The notes under the pieces: generated by a model
What the model was told of the DNA's origin: nothing
The model's input: only the letters and a program-made list of their open reading frames with translations
Database searches by the model: none
Position numbers and translations under genes: made by a program
Shown here: piece after piece, positions 27,394 through 36,989 of the stretch
How the letters are laid out: every line of letters starts with the position of its first letter
How positions within the stretch are numbered: the first letter of the stretch is position 1
Source of the DNA: Carboxylicivirga sediminis
Lineage (GTDB): Bacteria; Bacteroidota; Bacteroidia; Bacteroidales; Marinilabiliaceae
Direction: 5' to 3'
NCBI RefSeq assembly: GCF_018156225.1
Contig: NZ_JAGTAR010000046.1
Coordinates: forward strand, 1 to 42,334
DNA length: 42,334 nt

Positions 27394-28731
27394 CTATTCA
27401 ATACTAAAACCTAATAAATTAAGACCTCTGTTAACATCCTCATTGGCCATAAACAGGTTCCACAATAAACCGCTGCGATGATTTTCGATCATCACAGGTA
27501 TCGGGCCCTGATCAATGGCCAGATAGTGAGGTTTGCACCATGCAGCTGTATGACTGTAGGCATCATAAGGACCGTAAACACCTACCAGTGAATCTGCCTC
27601 TGTATATAAGTACTTAAGGAATTCCATTGATTCAGCAGGGGTATAGGGAAATGAACTTAACGCGGCTGTAGGAGAGATAACACCCAAGTCGGCATCTCCC
27701 GGGTGGTGTCCTGCATACCCTTTCATTGAATAGCTGGATGTGAGGCCCCACTGCTTGCTACCGTACCCCTTATAACCTTTGGGATTATCAACACAATAGC
27801 GGTGGTGAATTTTGGCATGATTGGTGGTTAGCTCCCAATAATTGGCATATATATCTTTTAACCCTTTCGGGTTAAGTCCAAGGTAAGAATAATGTGCCCA
27901 AAACAGCGGTCCTATAGGATCATCACTATGCTCGTAATAATTTAGCACAGTGGGTAAGTCGTAATAAACGGTGTCATTGGCGATATTGCCGTTAACTGTC
28001 CACCCTTTGTGATACACCGATGGTTTTATCGGATGGGTTGGTGATGAAGCAGCCAGGATGTACATAATCAGGCATTCATTATAGCCGCCAACAGCAAAAT
28101 TCATGTCCCATCCATAATTGGGTGACCAGTGCCAGTAGAGCACATCTTCGCCACCTTTGGTATACCAGTCCCACTCCACTTCGTGCCATAGCTGGTTGAT
28201 ATCGGCCACCAACTGTTGCTCCGCCGGCGTTCCCTCCTTAAAATATTCGGCCACTGCCAATAGGCCTTGCACCATAAAAGCGGTTTCTACCAAATCGCCA
28301 CCATCATCCTTTTTACTGAAAGGCGCCACTTTACCTGTTTCTCCGTTCAGCCAGTGTGGCCAGGCGCCATGGAAACGATCGGCCTGCTTAAGAAAACTGA
28401 CGATTTTCTGATAGCGCTCGAGAGCTTCCTGACGCGTAATAAAGCCTCTTTCAACGCCAACCAGGATGGCCATCACACCAAAGCCTGTTCCTCCAAGGGT
28501 AACAACGCTGGCATCATTTTTAGGATAATCACCATCAGTATGAATGCGTTCACAGGCCATCCCACTATTGGGTTCAGCCCCGTTCCAAAAATACTGGAAT
28601 GTTTGATATTGAACTGTATCCAACAATTGCTCATCGGTCCAGTTTTTGTCTGAAACAGCTGATGTTTCAGTGCGTTTATGCCCACAGCTAAGTAATGCTA
28701 TCAGCATAATTAATAGATATATGGTTTTCAT
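27394..28731 (-). CDS. GH144-like (Glycoamylase fold) lipoprotein, single-domain
   Basis: 445 residues with SPII lipobox LLSC (Cys16). Apart from a short linker the whole protein is the (alpha/alpha)6 Glycoamylase domain. Catalytic candidates are Asp142, Asp146 and Glu149 in KKDDGGDLVETA, and Glu219 in GYNECLIMYILAASSPTHP. Other shared landmarks are RFHGAWPHWLNGETG, VLYWHWSPNYGWDMN, PLFWAHYSYLGLNP and GPIPVMIENHRSGLLWNLFM. It probably cuts the glucan backbone endo-wise at the membrane. It lies 26 bp after its larger paralogue and is more similar to that protein than to the 19400-21586 enzyme (NPKGYKGYGS and GVISPTAALSSFPYTP stretches). Confidence 0.9.
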   Translation of the reverse strand: MKTIYLLIMLIALLSCGHKRTETSAVSDKNWTDEQLLDTVQYQTFQYFWNGAEPNSGMACERIHTDGDYPKNDASVVTLGGTGFGVMAILVGVERGFITRQEALERYQKIVSFLKQADRFHGAWPHWLNGETGKVAPFSKKDDGGDLVETAFMVQGLLAVAEYFKEGTPAEQQLVADINQLWHEVEWDWYTKGGEDVLYWHWSPNYGWDMNFAVGGYNECLIMYILAASSPTHPIKPSVYHKGWTVNGNIANDTVYYDLPTVLNYYEHSDDPIGPLFWAHYSYLGLNPKGLKDIYANYWELTTNHAKIHHRYCVDNPKGYKGYGSKQWGLTSSYSMKGYAGHHPGDADLGVISPTAALSSFPYTPAESMEFLKYLYTEADSLVGVYGPYDAYSHTAAWCKPHYLAIDQGPIPVMIENHRSGLLWNLFMANEDVNRGLNLLGFSIE

Positions 28732-28757
28732 TAGATTCTGGATAATAGGTTATTGTA

Positions 28758-30725
28758 TTAATTGGTAAATCCCAGCAGGCTCATCGCACTTTGTACTTCA
28801 GGAGCTGACATAAACAGGTCCCACAATAAGCCTGTGCGGTGGTTCTCAATCATAATGACAATCGGTCCCTGATCGATACCTATGTTTGAAGTGGCATACC
28901 ACTCATCCTGAATGCAGAACGCATCATAAAAGCCATAAGGCCCCCACAGGCGATCACCCAGGCGATAATAAAAATGCTTAAGAGCCTCCATGGATTCTAC
29001 AGGTGTAAAAGGGAAAGACGAAAGAGCTGCTGTTGGTGTAATAACACCTCTGTCGTTGGTTGGTGAATGGGCTGAATAGCCTTCGTAACCATCGCTGGCC
29101 GTTAAACCCCAGCAATCTTTACTATAGCCAACATATCCTTTAGGGTTTCTGACGCAGTGTTCCCTGTTGATTAAAGTATGATTGACCGCTTGCTCCCAAT
29201 AGTTTTCACCCTCATCACCAACCAGGTTATGCGGATTTAACCCCAGGAAGGTATATTGCTCAAAGAAAAGTGGGCCTCCATAATCGTGACCTAGCGGTAA
29301 GGTTATGCCATAATATTCCTGGCCATTTAAGAAATTGCCTGTTTTCCAACCTCCGTCATACACTTCTTTGGGAATACCATGGGTGGAAGACGTTGCTGCC
29401 ATGAAATAAGTTATCAGGGCTTCATTCCAGCCTCTTATTTTCATATTCTTTTCCCAACCATAGTTGGGTGACCAATGCCAGTAAAGCACATTCTGATCAC
29501 CTTGTCGGTACCAGTCCCACTCAATGCCATCAAGGATGGTATTAATTTTATCAATAAGCGTTTTTTCTGATGGTGTATTTTCATCCAGATACTGACGTAC
29601 GGTCATAAGGCCCATGGCTACAAATGATGTTTCAACCAGATCACCTCCATCATCTTTCTGGCTAAATGGCTTGGCTGCACCTGTTTCGCCATGCAACCAG
29701 TGTGACCAGGCACCATGAAAGCGTTCGGCTTTATCTCCCAAAAAATTAATCATGGTTGCTAATCGTTCTACACCTTCGGTACGTGTTACAAAACCACGCT
29801 CAATACCAACAGGAATGGTCATCAATCCAAAGCCGCTGGCTCCTGAAGCCACGGTATGGCCAGATGTGTTACGCTCACGCGACAAACCACTCACCGGATG
29901 GCCAAAATCCCAGAAGTATTTAAACGTTTGCTTCTGCACAAGTGTTAGGAGTTCTTCATCACTTATCTCCGGAAACTTATAAGTCGAATCTAAAACGGTA
30001 AACAATTGATTGGAAAATCCCTCAAAATTGGCGCCATCAATACTCTCCAGGTTGCGTGATATTTTAAAGGCATATTTACTTAAATAGCTCAGCGATGCAT
30101 CCGCCGTTAAAGTAATGGTCTGATCATTATTGGCATATGCATATGATAAAGCGGGTACATTTAATCCATTTAAACTAACGGCACTTTCAAGTGAACTTCG
30201 TTTAACAGGTTCGGTAAAATTCATCTCCAATTCAAGAGTAAGTGGCACATTAGGCACAATGTCCAGTTTTGATATATCTGATTCATTAATTATCAGACTT
30301 TCTAACTGTAAAGTACCGGCAACAGTCTTAAAAGTAACCTCAAAAGCATCAAAATTACTGCCTGCTTTACTGCTTAACTCATTTGTTATTTGCAAGGTAT
30401 AAGTAGTAAAGGTTTCGAGTTTATCCTGCGGAATTAGATTGATCGTCTTGTCTTCTGACGCTAAGCTTGTATTAACCGCCACAGGTTGATTATTATTAAG
30501 CAACAACACACCATTAGTAAGTGATTCGGCATTAATGGCTGCTGAAAAGACCAACCTGATAATTGGTGCTAATGTCACATCAGCAACAGTGCCGCCATTT
30601 GGATCAATTTCATCTGAATTGATATAAATTTTTTCAAGCATTAGTGGAGCTGGCGGATTGTCTTTTTGACATGAGAGGGTCAGGACTGTTATTAGTAGTA
30701 AAAAATATCGTACTCGGATCATCAT
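28758..30725 (-). CDS. GH144-like (Glycoamylase fold) lipoprotein with two SbsA/Big_5-type Ig domains
   Basis: 655 residues from the ATG at 30725. The next codon is also ATG. An upstream in-frame ATG at 30767 lies inside the preceding hairpin and is unlikely. SPII lipobox TLSC at Cys19. Two repeated Ig-like domains (about 30-135 and 140-245) share the pattern IRLVFSAAINAESL / LEMNFTEPVKRSSL and a TYTLQITNEL / YAFKISRNL end; they probably hold the enzyme away from the membrane. Catalytic domain about 255-650 with Asp358, Asp362 and Glu365 in KDDGGDLVETS, and GWNEALITYFMAATSSTHG. Likely an outer-surface endo-glucanase acting before import. First enzyme gene after the transport cassette. Confidence 0.9.
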   Translation of the reverse strand: MMIRVRYFLLLITVLTLSCQKDNPPAPLMLEKIYINSDEIDPNGGTVADVTLAPIIRLVFSAAINAESLTNGVLLLNNNQPVAVNTSLASEDKTINLIPQDKLETFTTYTLQITNELSSKAGSNFDAFEVTFKTVAGTLQLESLIINESDISKLDIVPNVPLTLELEMNFTEPVKRSSLESAVSLNGLNVPALSYAYANNDQTITLTADASLSYLSKYAFKISRNLESIDGANFEGFSNQLFTVLDSTYKFPEISDEELLTLVQKQTFKYFWDFGHPVSGLSRERNTSGHTVASGASGFGLMTIPVGIERGFVTRTEGVERLATMINFLGDKAERFHGAWSHWLHGETGAAKPFSQKDDGGDLVETSFVAMGLMTVRQYLDENTPSEKTLIDKINTILDGIEWDWYRQGDQNVLYWHWSPNYGWEKNMKIRGWNEALITYFMAATSSTHGIPKEVYDGGWKTGNFLNGQEYYGITLPLGHDYGGPLFFEQYTFLGLNPHNLVGDEGENYWEQAVNHTLINREHCVRNPKGYVGYSKDCWGLTASDGYEGYSAHSPTNDRGVITPTAALSSFPFTPVESMEALKHFYYRLGDRLWGPYGFYDAFCIQDEWYATSNIGIDQGPIVIMIENHRTGLLWDLFMSAPEVQSAMSLLGFTN

Positions 30726-30750
30726 AATTGTTTTTAGCAATAGGATGATT

Positions 30751-30776
30751 GGAAAGCAGATGAACATCTGCTTTCC
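30751..30776 (-). other. Hairpin between the SusCD/LamG cassette and the enzyme genes
   Basis: GGAAAGCAGATG (30751-30762) with CATCTGCTTTCC (30765-30776): 12 pairs, only two unpaired bases at the tip. It sits in the gap after the LamG lipoprotein gene, where PULs often reduce expression downstream of the susCD genes. No T-run, so partial attenuation or RNA stability is the likely role. Confidence 0.7.
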
Positions 30777-30843
30777 TTCTCAGGTCATTTTAACTTAATT
30801 CCTGACCATCCTTTTGTTAGTAATTCTACTTACAAATTTATTC

Positions 30844-31923
30844 TTATTCCTCAGCGGCTATAATGGCCTTGATTTCATCCTGGCTAAGAGCCTTTTGGAA
30901 TATGCGTAATTCATCGTACTGGCTTAAGTCTTCGGCATGCCCCCAACCACTAAAATACGGTCCACCTGAAGCGATATATAGGTCTTCGCAGTTATCCAGA
31001 CTCATTGGACTAGTCAAAGCACCCTCAGAAACCACTTCGCCATTGATATAAACGGCTGCCGATGATTCGGAGATGGTAATGGCAACATGAACCCAGTCGG
31101 TTGTTTGCGGATTAACTGTAGCTGCAGCTCCTCCATCAAACCATTGGTCTCCCGAGCCATTGCCTACATTCAGCTTGATAATCTGTGCATCATCTCCTCC
31201 TTCGCGGAATAGTCTAAATCCTGCTACGCGATTATTATTACTGCCCGATGGGCTGGCTGATAAAATACCTGAACGGCCCTGCTGTGCAATATTGTACCAA
31301 AAGGTGGCACTCATTTCGGTACCTGACAATACATCAGCAACTGGGAATGAAAGGCTGGCGCCTTCAGCTCCCTGGTAAGCAGCTCCAATAACACCATTGG
31401 CTTCGAAACCAGGAAAACCTTCAACTTTTGCACCTGTTACTGAAGCATGATCAAGGAAGTGATTCTGGAAACTCATGTAGAAAGTCTCACCATATAATGG
31501 TTCAAAGTTGCCCATCTCCACCACACTAAAGCTGATGACATCTGATAAGGTACTCTTACCTGTTTTATCAACACCTTCAATTTGCATGGTATAGGTTCCA
31601 TCTTCCAGGTTTAAAGCATGACCTTTTAGCGGGGCATAGCGTCTGTAATCTCTAAAATTGATTACATTTTCTAACACCTCGTCATTAATAGTAAAGCTCA
31701 CAGAAGCCAGCTCTATGTCGTCCACTACCTCCAACATAATGGGCACACCACTTCCGGCTGCCACAATAAGCTGATCCCCATCCTGTGGTGAGCTAATTGC
31801 TATGGTTGGAGCTAATTCATCACTCCCCGGTTCAACGGGAGAAATTGAATCAATACCCTCGGTACATGCCTGCAGGCTTAATATAATCCCAAGGCTATAT
31901 AGAATTGTTTTAAGTGTTTTCAT
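30844..31923 (-). CDS. LamG-domain surface glycan-binding lipoprotein (SusE/F position)
   Basis: 359 residues, SPII lipobox LQAC (Cys20). An N-terminal bacterial Ig-like domain (about 38-130: TIAISSPQDGDQL, then GTYTMQIEGVDKTGKS) is followed by a concanavalin-like LamG domain (about 145-355: FYMSFQNHFLDH, MSATFWYNI, GFRLFREGG, DWVHVAITISESSAAVYINGEVV, YDELRIFQKALSQDEI). No catalytic motif is seen. Third gene of the cassette, 18 bp after susD, the place where SusE/SusF-type glycan-binding proteins are found, so a glycan-capture role at the outer surface is likely. Confidence 0.85.
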   Translation of the reverse strand: MKTLKTILYSLGIILSLQACTEGIDSISPVEPGSDELAPTIAISSPQDGDQLIVAAGSGVPIMLEVVDDIELASVSFTINDEVLENVINFRDYRRYAPLKGHALNLEDGTYTMQIEGVDKTGKSTLSDVISFSVVEMGNFEPLYGETFYMSFQNHFLDHASVTGAKVEGFPGFEANGVIGAAYQGAEGASLSFPVADVLSGTEMSATFWYNIAQQGRSGILSASPSGSNNNRVAGFRLFREGGDDAQIIKLNVGNGSGDQWFDGGAAATVNPQTTDWVHVAITISESSAAVYINGEVVSEGALTSPMSLDNCEDLYIASGGPYFSGWGHAEDLSQYDELRIFQKALSQDEIKAIIAAEE

Positions 31924-31941
31924 TTTTCCAATATTTAACGA

Positions 31942-33510
31942 TTAGTTATTGGCATAAGCCTTTAGGTTTGGTAACTGATCAAGCTGAGCCAGAGGATATG
32001 GTAAAAAGACCTTATCAGCATTAAACTGACGCACCCCATCACTATCGTCGTAGCGATCGCTATAGTTTAACTCATCGTATTGCTCATATCGTACCATATC
32101 GTAGAATCGTGCTCCTAATTCCATTGCCAGCTCTGCAAATTTTTCATCCAAAACCTCTTGTAACCCAACTCCAGTGATGCTTCCTAATCCAGCCCTATTC
32201 CGTACTTTATTCACCGCTTCATCGGCCGACATAGCCGAACTTGTAGCGCCTTGTACCATTGCTTCAGCGTGTATCAGCAATATTTCAGCATAACGAATTA
32301 GCGGATAGTTTTTACCATTACCATAATCATTTCGACCTGGTGTCAATTGATCAGATGGCAAATAGTGTTTACCACTGGCAAAGTTGGCTCGTGCATAATC
32401 ATTAACGATATCTCCCGATGGAGTTGTGTTACTTATCCATGCAGGTAGGGTACTATAAGCAGGATCTGCCTTTAAGGTATTAATACCTTTATTGGTGAAT
32501 AGTACACTGGTTTGAAGACGTGTATCATCACCTCTATCCAACATAAACTTAATCCACTTTAGAGTTGGCTCCCAAAATCCCCATCCACTCTTGGCACCTT
32601 CAACTTTTGGTGACCAGTTCTGTGAACCATAAAAGGCATATAAATATGTCTCTTGAGGTCCTGTACTTTGATTATAATCTGAGAATTGCAATTCAAAGAG
32701 GTTCTCAGAGCATAATTCGCCATCCTTCTTAAATAACTCGTAATAATCAGAATAAAGGGCAAATTTGTTAGACTTGATAATTTGTGAAGTAGCATCGGCC
32801 ACTTTCTGATATTCTTTCAGCTCCAGGTTTACCATCGCTTTTAATGCCAGCGCTGTATATTTTGTTACACCGCCTGGCACATCAGTGCGATCCGCTGGAT
32901 GCATATCCGGTAAATTGGGTATTGCTTCATCCATCAAGTCCGAAATATATTGCATCACTTCTGCATAGGTCGATACATCAGTCACCAACATATCTGACGG
33001 ATCTGAAGTTTCAGGAATTAGAATATCACCCCAAGTACGAGCTAAATTACGTAGTAACCAACCTTTTATTACCATTGTTTCAGCAATATACTGATCGGCA
33101 TTAGGATTACCTGAATTTTCTCTGTACAGTTCTATTTGCTCTTCAGCATCAAACATGCGGAATATTGTGGTATACTCCAGGCCCCATAATGAGTTATACA
33201 TCCAATAGCCCTGGTCGTAGACGTAGCGATCGGTCATAAAGAATGGTTGAGCATCACCATAGCCGCCAGCATTTACATCATCTCCCCTAACAGACTGTAA
33301 AGGAATACCTTCCCATCCTCTTCTCATATAGAATTGTGAGTATGCACCATAAAGGGGCAATATCATATCTTTTGACATAGTGTAATCCACTTCTTCGGTA
33401 GGAACACGGTTTTCAAATGGCTCTTCCAGGTTATCATGACAGGCTGCTATTGCCATAACCACAATTACCATAGCCATAAGCTTTATAATATGTTTATTAA
33501 TGAACTTCAT
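31942..33510 (-). CDS. susD: SusD/RagB-family outer-membrane lipoprotein
   Basis: 522 residues, SPII lipobox IAAC (Cys24). The N-terminal part (DYTMSKDMILPLYGAYSQFY...WGLEYTTIFRMFDAEEQIELYRENSGNPNADQYIAETMVIKGWLLRNLARTWGDI) is the TPR-like SusD fold. The C-terminal half has YPLIRYAEILLIHAEAMVQG and VRNRAGLGS, then RFYDMVRYEQ, the RagB/SusD signature region. It binds the target glycan on the outer surface and caps the SusC channel. Directly after susC with a 19-bp gap. The symbol denotes the family. Confidence 0.96.
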   Translation of the reverse strand: MKFINKHIIKLMAMVIVVMAIAACHDNLEEPFENRVPTEEVDYTMSKDMILPLYGAYSQFYMRRGWEGIPLQSVRGDDVNAGGYGDAQPFFMTDRYVYDQGYWMYNSLWGLEYTTIFRMFDAEEQIELYRENSGNPNADQYIAETMVIKGWLLRNLARTWGDILIPETSDPSDMLVTDVSTYAEVMQYISDLMDEAIPNLPDMHPADRTDVPGGVTKYTALALKAMVNLELKEYQKVADATSQIIKSNKFALYSDYYELFKKDGELCSENLFELQFSDYNQSTGPQETYLYAFYGSQNWSPKVEGAKSGWGFWEPTLKWIKFMLDRGDDTRLQTSVLFTNKGINTLKADPAYSTLPAWISNTTPSGDIVNDYARANFASGKHYLPSDQLTPGRNDYGNGKNYPLIRYAEILLIHAEAMVQGATSSAMSADEAVNKVRNRAGLGSITGVGLQEVLDEKFAELAMELGARFYDMVRYEQYDELNYSDRYDDSDGVRQFNADKVFLPYPLAQLDQLPNLKAYANN

Positions 33511-33529
33511 GTCTAATCTTTTTTAACGA

Positions 33530-36500
33530 TTAAAATTTAAGATTTAGTCCAACTGTGTAAATAGCAGGAACAGGGTGTACCTGGTTATCAATGCCATTAT
33601 TTACTTCAGGGCTGAAACCATTGTAACTGAATACGGTTAATGGGCGTTCTGCCGTAAATGAGATACGTGCATCGGGCATTTCTACTCCGAAAAGAGACTT
33701 ATTTGAAAGCGTGTAAGCCAACTGAACATTCTGTATTCTGAAGAAAGCTCCATCTTCCACCAGGTAATCACTCATCTTCTGGTTCCACGATTTTCTTAAA
33801 CCTTTAGATGATGGATATTCATTGGATGTTCCTTCGCCGTGCCAACGGTTAGTCGCTAAATCGGCATCCCAGTTCGTGTCATTGGTCCAGATAACTTCAC
33901 CTCGCTTGCGGTTAAGAATCTTATTACCCGACTGCCCCATTATGTTGGTTGTAAGTTGTAGGTTTTTGTATTTAATACCCAAGTTGGCACCATACATAAG
34001 CGTTGGGAAATATGAACCCAATATCACACGGTCGTTATCATCAATAACGCCATATCCTTCTTCTCCTTCTTTCTGTTGGTCTTTGTATTTAAAATCACCT
34101 GGTTCCAGGCCATTAGCTATCGCAATAGGATCGGCATCAATCTCGGCCTGATTTTGGTAAACTCCTGCTACTTCCCATCCATAAAATGCCAGAAGAGGCT
34201 CACCTACCATAGTGCGCTGACGAAATTCTGCTGAGCCACCATCAATATAATCCTGACCATAAAGCTCACGTACTTCGTTCTTATTGGTTGACAATGTAGC
34301 CCCAACAATATAGCTCAGGTCACTGGTTATATTATCACTCCAATTTACAGCCAATTCGAATCCTGAGTTACGAATAACACCAGCACTCTTTAATCCACCA
34401 CCCATTATAACAGGCGTATTGACATAAATAGCAGCATCTTTAGTATCTCTGGTATAATAATCAGCTTCAATACCTAAACGATTACCAAGCATATTGGCAC
34501 TTAATCCTACATTTGTTTCTTCGGTGACTTCCCAACGCAGGATATTGATATTATTAGTGGTAACTGTACCTGCAGCTCTCTGATCACCCAATGCTACATA
34601 ATTAATATAAGTTGCAGCCGAACCGTCAGAACGAGGAATCTTGTCATTTCCTAACTGTCCCCAACCAAAGCGTAGTTTCAGGAAATCGATATAATCATTG
34701 TTTTTAAGGAAATTTTCTTCTGATAGTACCCAACCAGCACCTACGGCCGGGAAATACGCCCAGGTATTCTCAAACTTATTACTGCCATCAGCACGCATGG
34801 TGGCATAGAGCATGTATTTGCCATTAAAATTATAAGACAAACGACTAAAGTATGACTGGCCATAGTATTTAGCACCACCATCACCCGTTAAATGAGAATC
34901 ATTATTCTGACCTGCATCGATGTACCAGTACTGCTCTTTCTCAGCAGGCACATCTTCAGCTGATCCCCATAGGTTATGGCTAGTTTCCTGACGGTATGAA
35001 GAACCAGCCATCACTGAAATATTGTGAGCTCCAAAGCTATCCGAATAAGTCAAAACATTATCCCATATCTTATTTGAATAGGTACTGTTCTGCTTTCTTA
35101 CTTTTACAAAATCCGCCCTGTATTCAACTGATTCATCTTCACCTTCGGTATAAAACTCTCTAAACCAGTTATCGTTTATATAGAAGGGGAAATCAACATT
35201 GCGCTGATTTAAATCCGTATAAGCATGATTATAGCTGGTTTTAAACGTTAGCTTTGAAGGAATCAGATCTATTTGCGCATAGAAGTTTGCATTAACCTTC
35301 ATAATATCCAGCTGCCTATCGTTATAAAGCATGCTTGGAAACGGATTTTGATGTCCGCGATAGCCAAGCAACTGGGCATCAGCAAAATTATCTGGAGTGG
35401 AAACACCTAAATAATCCTGATCATATACCGGCAAAATTGGTACTGCCAGGTAAGCTTGTTTCCAGGCATCATTATTAGGATCTTTTTTGGTTGCATTACT
35501 AAAAACCACATTACCACCATACGATAACCACTGATTGGCTTTAGCATCAATTTTAGCTGTCAGGTTAAAACGCTCGTAATAGTTTTCCACATCCATAATA
35601 CCATCTTGCTTAAAGTAGCTGGTTCCTAGGGCATATTTTACATTCTCAGTTCCACCCCTGGCACTTAAACTATGATTTTGAATAGGTGCCGGCCTTAAGA
35701 TTTCATCGTACCAGTCGGTATTGACATCAGGCACATTAGGGTTTACACGGCTACGACCATACTTCTGCATGGCGTTCAAAACGAAATTGTAGTCGACATC
35801 TGAACCTGATTCCAATGCCATATTAGTGAATTGCTCTGCATTGGCCATTTTAAGCACATTCTGGGCCACCTGGTAACCATAGTAACCATCGTACTCAACT
35901 TCAGTTTTCCCTTTACTTCCAGATTTGGTTTCGATAAGGATTACACCATTGGCGGCACGTACACCATAAATAGCAGCAGCTGATGCATCTTTAAGAACTG
36001 AAACGGACGCTATTTCTGAGATATTCAGAAAATCGATGTTGTCATAGAACATGCCATCTACAACATATAATGGATTTTGTCCTGCCGATTGGAAGGAACC
36101 AATACCCCTCACCCTTACTGTTGGCTGATTGCCTGGCTGTCCGGAGCTTACTACCTGAAGACCGCCAACCTTACCTTGTAAAGCCTGCATAGCTGTAGCA
36201 GCTGGAGTTTTGGCTAATTCTTCAGAAGCAACCGTTGTAATAGCCGAAGTTAAGTCCTTTACTTTCTGTGTACCATACCCTACCACAACCACTTCATCTA
36301 CTAACTCAACCGATTCCTGCAATACGATATTAAGTGTGGTTTGGGTTCCAACAACCACTTCCTGAGATTCATAGCCAATGAAGCTGAATTCGATAATATT
36401 ATCAGGGGTTGCATTAACTACGTAGTTACCGTCAAAATCGGTAATTGTACCTGTTGTTGTTCCTTTTATTATTACAGAAACACCCGGTATTCCTATATTA

Positions 36501-36598
36501 TCAGTACCCGTCACTTTTCCGGCAACCTTAACAGGATTTTGCGCCATCATGAGTGTTGATACGAACAATAGAAGAATCGAATAAAAGATTTTTTTCAT
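33530..36598 (-). CDS. susC: SusC/RagA-family TonB-dependent transporter
   Basis: 1022 residues. Signal 1-19; carboxypeptidase-D regulatory-like domain about 23-100 (VAGKVTGTDNIGIPGVSVIIKGTTTGTITDFDGNY). The TonB-box region is EVVVVGYGTQ. The plug is about 115-225 (ALQGKVGGLQVVSSGQPGNQPTVRVRGIGSF, then SVLKDASAAAIYGVRAANGVILIETKSG), followed by a 22-strand barrel ending in the terminal aromatic motif VGLNLKF. It imports glycan oligomers across the outer membrane using TonB energy, paired with SusD. First gene of the PUL. A TTTC-N20-TACTTTTG promoter-like pair lies about 30-60 bp upstream. Divergent from the regulator gene across 376 bp. Confidence 0.97.
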   Translation of the reverse strand: MKKIFYSILLLFVSTLMMAQNPVKVAGKVTGTDNIGIPGVSVIIKGTTTGTITDFDGNYVVNATPDNIIEFSFIGYESQEVVVGTQTTLNIVLQESVELVDEVVVVGYGTQKVKDLTSAITTVASEELAKTPAATAMQALQGKVGGLQVVSSGQPGNQPTVRVRGIGSFQSAGQNPLYVVDGMFYDNIDFLNISEIASVSVLKDASAAAIYGVRAANGVILIETKSGSKGKTEVEYDGYYGYQVAQNVLKMANAEQFTNMALESGSDVDYNFVLNAMQKYGRSRVNPNVPDVNTDWYDEILRPAPIQNHSLSARGGTENVKYALGTSYFKQDGIMDVENYYERFNLTAKIDAKANQWLSYGGNVVFSNATKKDPNNDAWKQAYLAVPILPVYDQDYLGVSTPDNFADAQLLGYRGHQNPFPSMLYNDRQLDIMKVNANFYAQIDLIPSKLTFKTSYNHAYTDLNQRNVDFPFYINDNWFREFYTEGEDESVEYRADFVKVRKQNSTYSNKIWDNVLTYSDSFGAHNISVMAGSSYRQETSHNLWGSAEDVPAEKEQYWYIDAGQNNDSHLTGDGGAKYYGQSYFSRLSYNFNGKYMLYATMRADGSNKFENTWAYFPAVGAGWVLSEENFLKNNDYIDFLKLRFGWGQLGNDKIPRSDGSAATYINYVALGDQRAAGTVTTNNINILRWEVTEETNVGLSANMLGNRLGIEADYYTRDTKDAAIYVNTPVIMGGGLKSAGVIRNSGFELAVNWSDNITSDLSYIVGATLSTNKNEVRELYGQDYIDGGSAEFRQRTMVGEPLLAFYGWEVAGVYQNQAEIDADPIAIANGLEPGDFKYKDQQKEGEEGYGVIDDNDRVILGSYFPTLMYGANLGIKYKNLQLTTNIMGQSGNKILNRKRGEVIWTNDTNWDADLATNRWHGEGTSNEYPSSKGLRKSWNQKMSDYLVEDGAFFRIQNVQLAYTLSNKSLFGVEMPDARISFTAERPLTVFSYNGFSPEVNNGIDNQVHPVPAIYTVGLNLKF

Positions 36599-36625
36599 GT
36601 CTGTGTTTTTTTAAGTTCGCTTAGC

Positions 36626-36657
36626 CAAAAGTATTGAGCCAATCACAGGTCATGAAA
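36626..36657 (-). promoter_or_regulatory. Candidate susC promoter (TTTC-N20-TACTTTTG)
   Basis: On the minus strand TACTTTTG (36633-36626) fits the Bacteroidota -7 box TAnnTTTG exactly. TTTC (36657-36654) is one base off the -33 TTTG, at a 20-nt distance. The implied leader is short, about 20 nt. Confidence 0.45.
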
Positions 36658-36891
36658 AAAATCCCCACACTATAAGCTCTCTTTGTTAAAAAGTCTTAAT
36701 TCATGCTTACACAATTACCTCACCCTCTCATTGTATGCATTCTCTAAAGCCTGATTACCTAATTATTACAAATAGAAAAATCTCACATTTAGTATTTTGC
36801 AAAACCGAATATTTAGGTCACTCAATGAGCTATTTTTATGTATTTACCAGCCAAATTCCGGTCAAAATCGCCTCACGAATCAAGAATTACA

Positions 36892-36911
36892 AAATATTGT
36901 TAACAACATTT
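36892..36911. promoter_or_regulatory. Operator-like 20-bp dyad upstream of the regulator gene
   Basis: AAATATTGTTAACAACATTT: a perfect TTGTTAACAA core with one mismatched pair in the flanks. It lies about 64 bp upstream of the regulator start and 294 bp from susC. Candidate binding site for the dimeric LuxR-type HTH; not demonstrated. Confidence 0.35.
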
Positions 36912-36989
36912 AATGTCTTCAAAAGAGAATAATTTATTTTTACTGATGTTATATCATCAAATCATAATCAGTTAATGTCATATCAGCTC

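Larger units (their letters stand above)
36599..36974. promoter_or_regulatory. Divergent control region between susC and the regulator gene
   Basis: 376 bp without a gene and AT-rich. It contains the susC promoter candidate (36626-36657) and a 20-bp dyad centred on TTGTTAACAA (36892-36911) nearer the regulator. I found no exact TAnnTTTG box for the plus-strand regulator. Confidence 0.6.
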
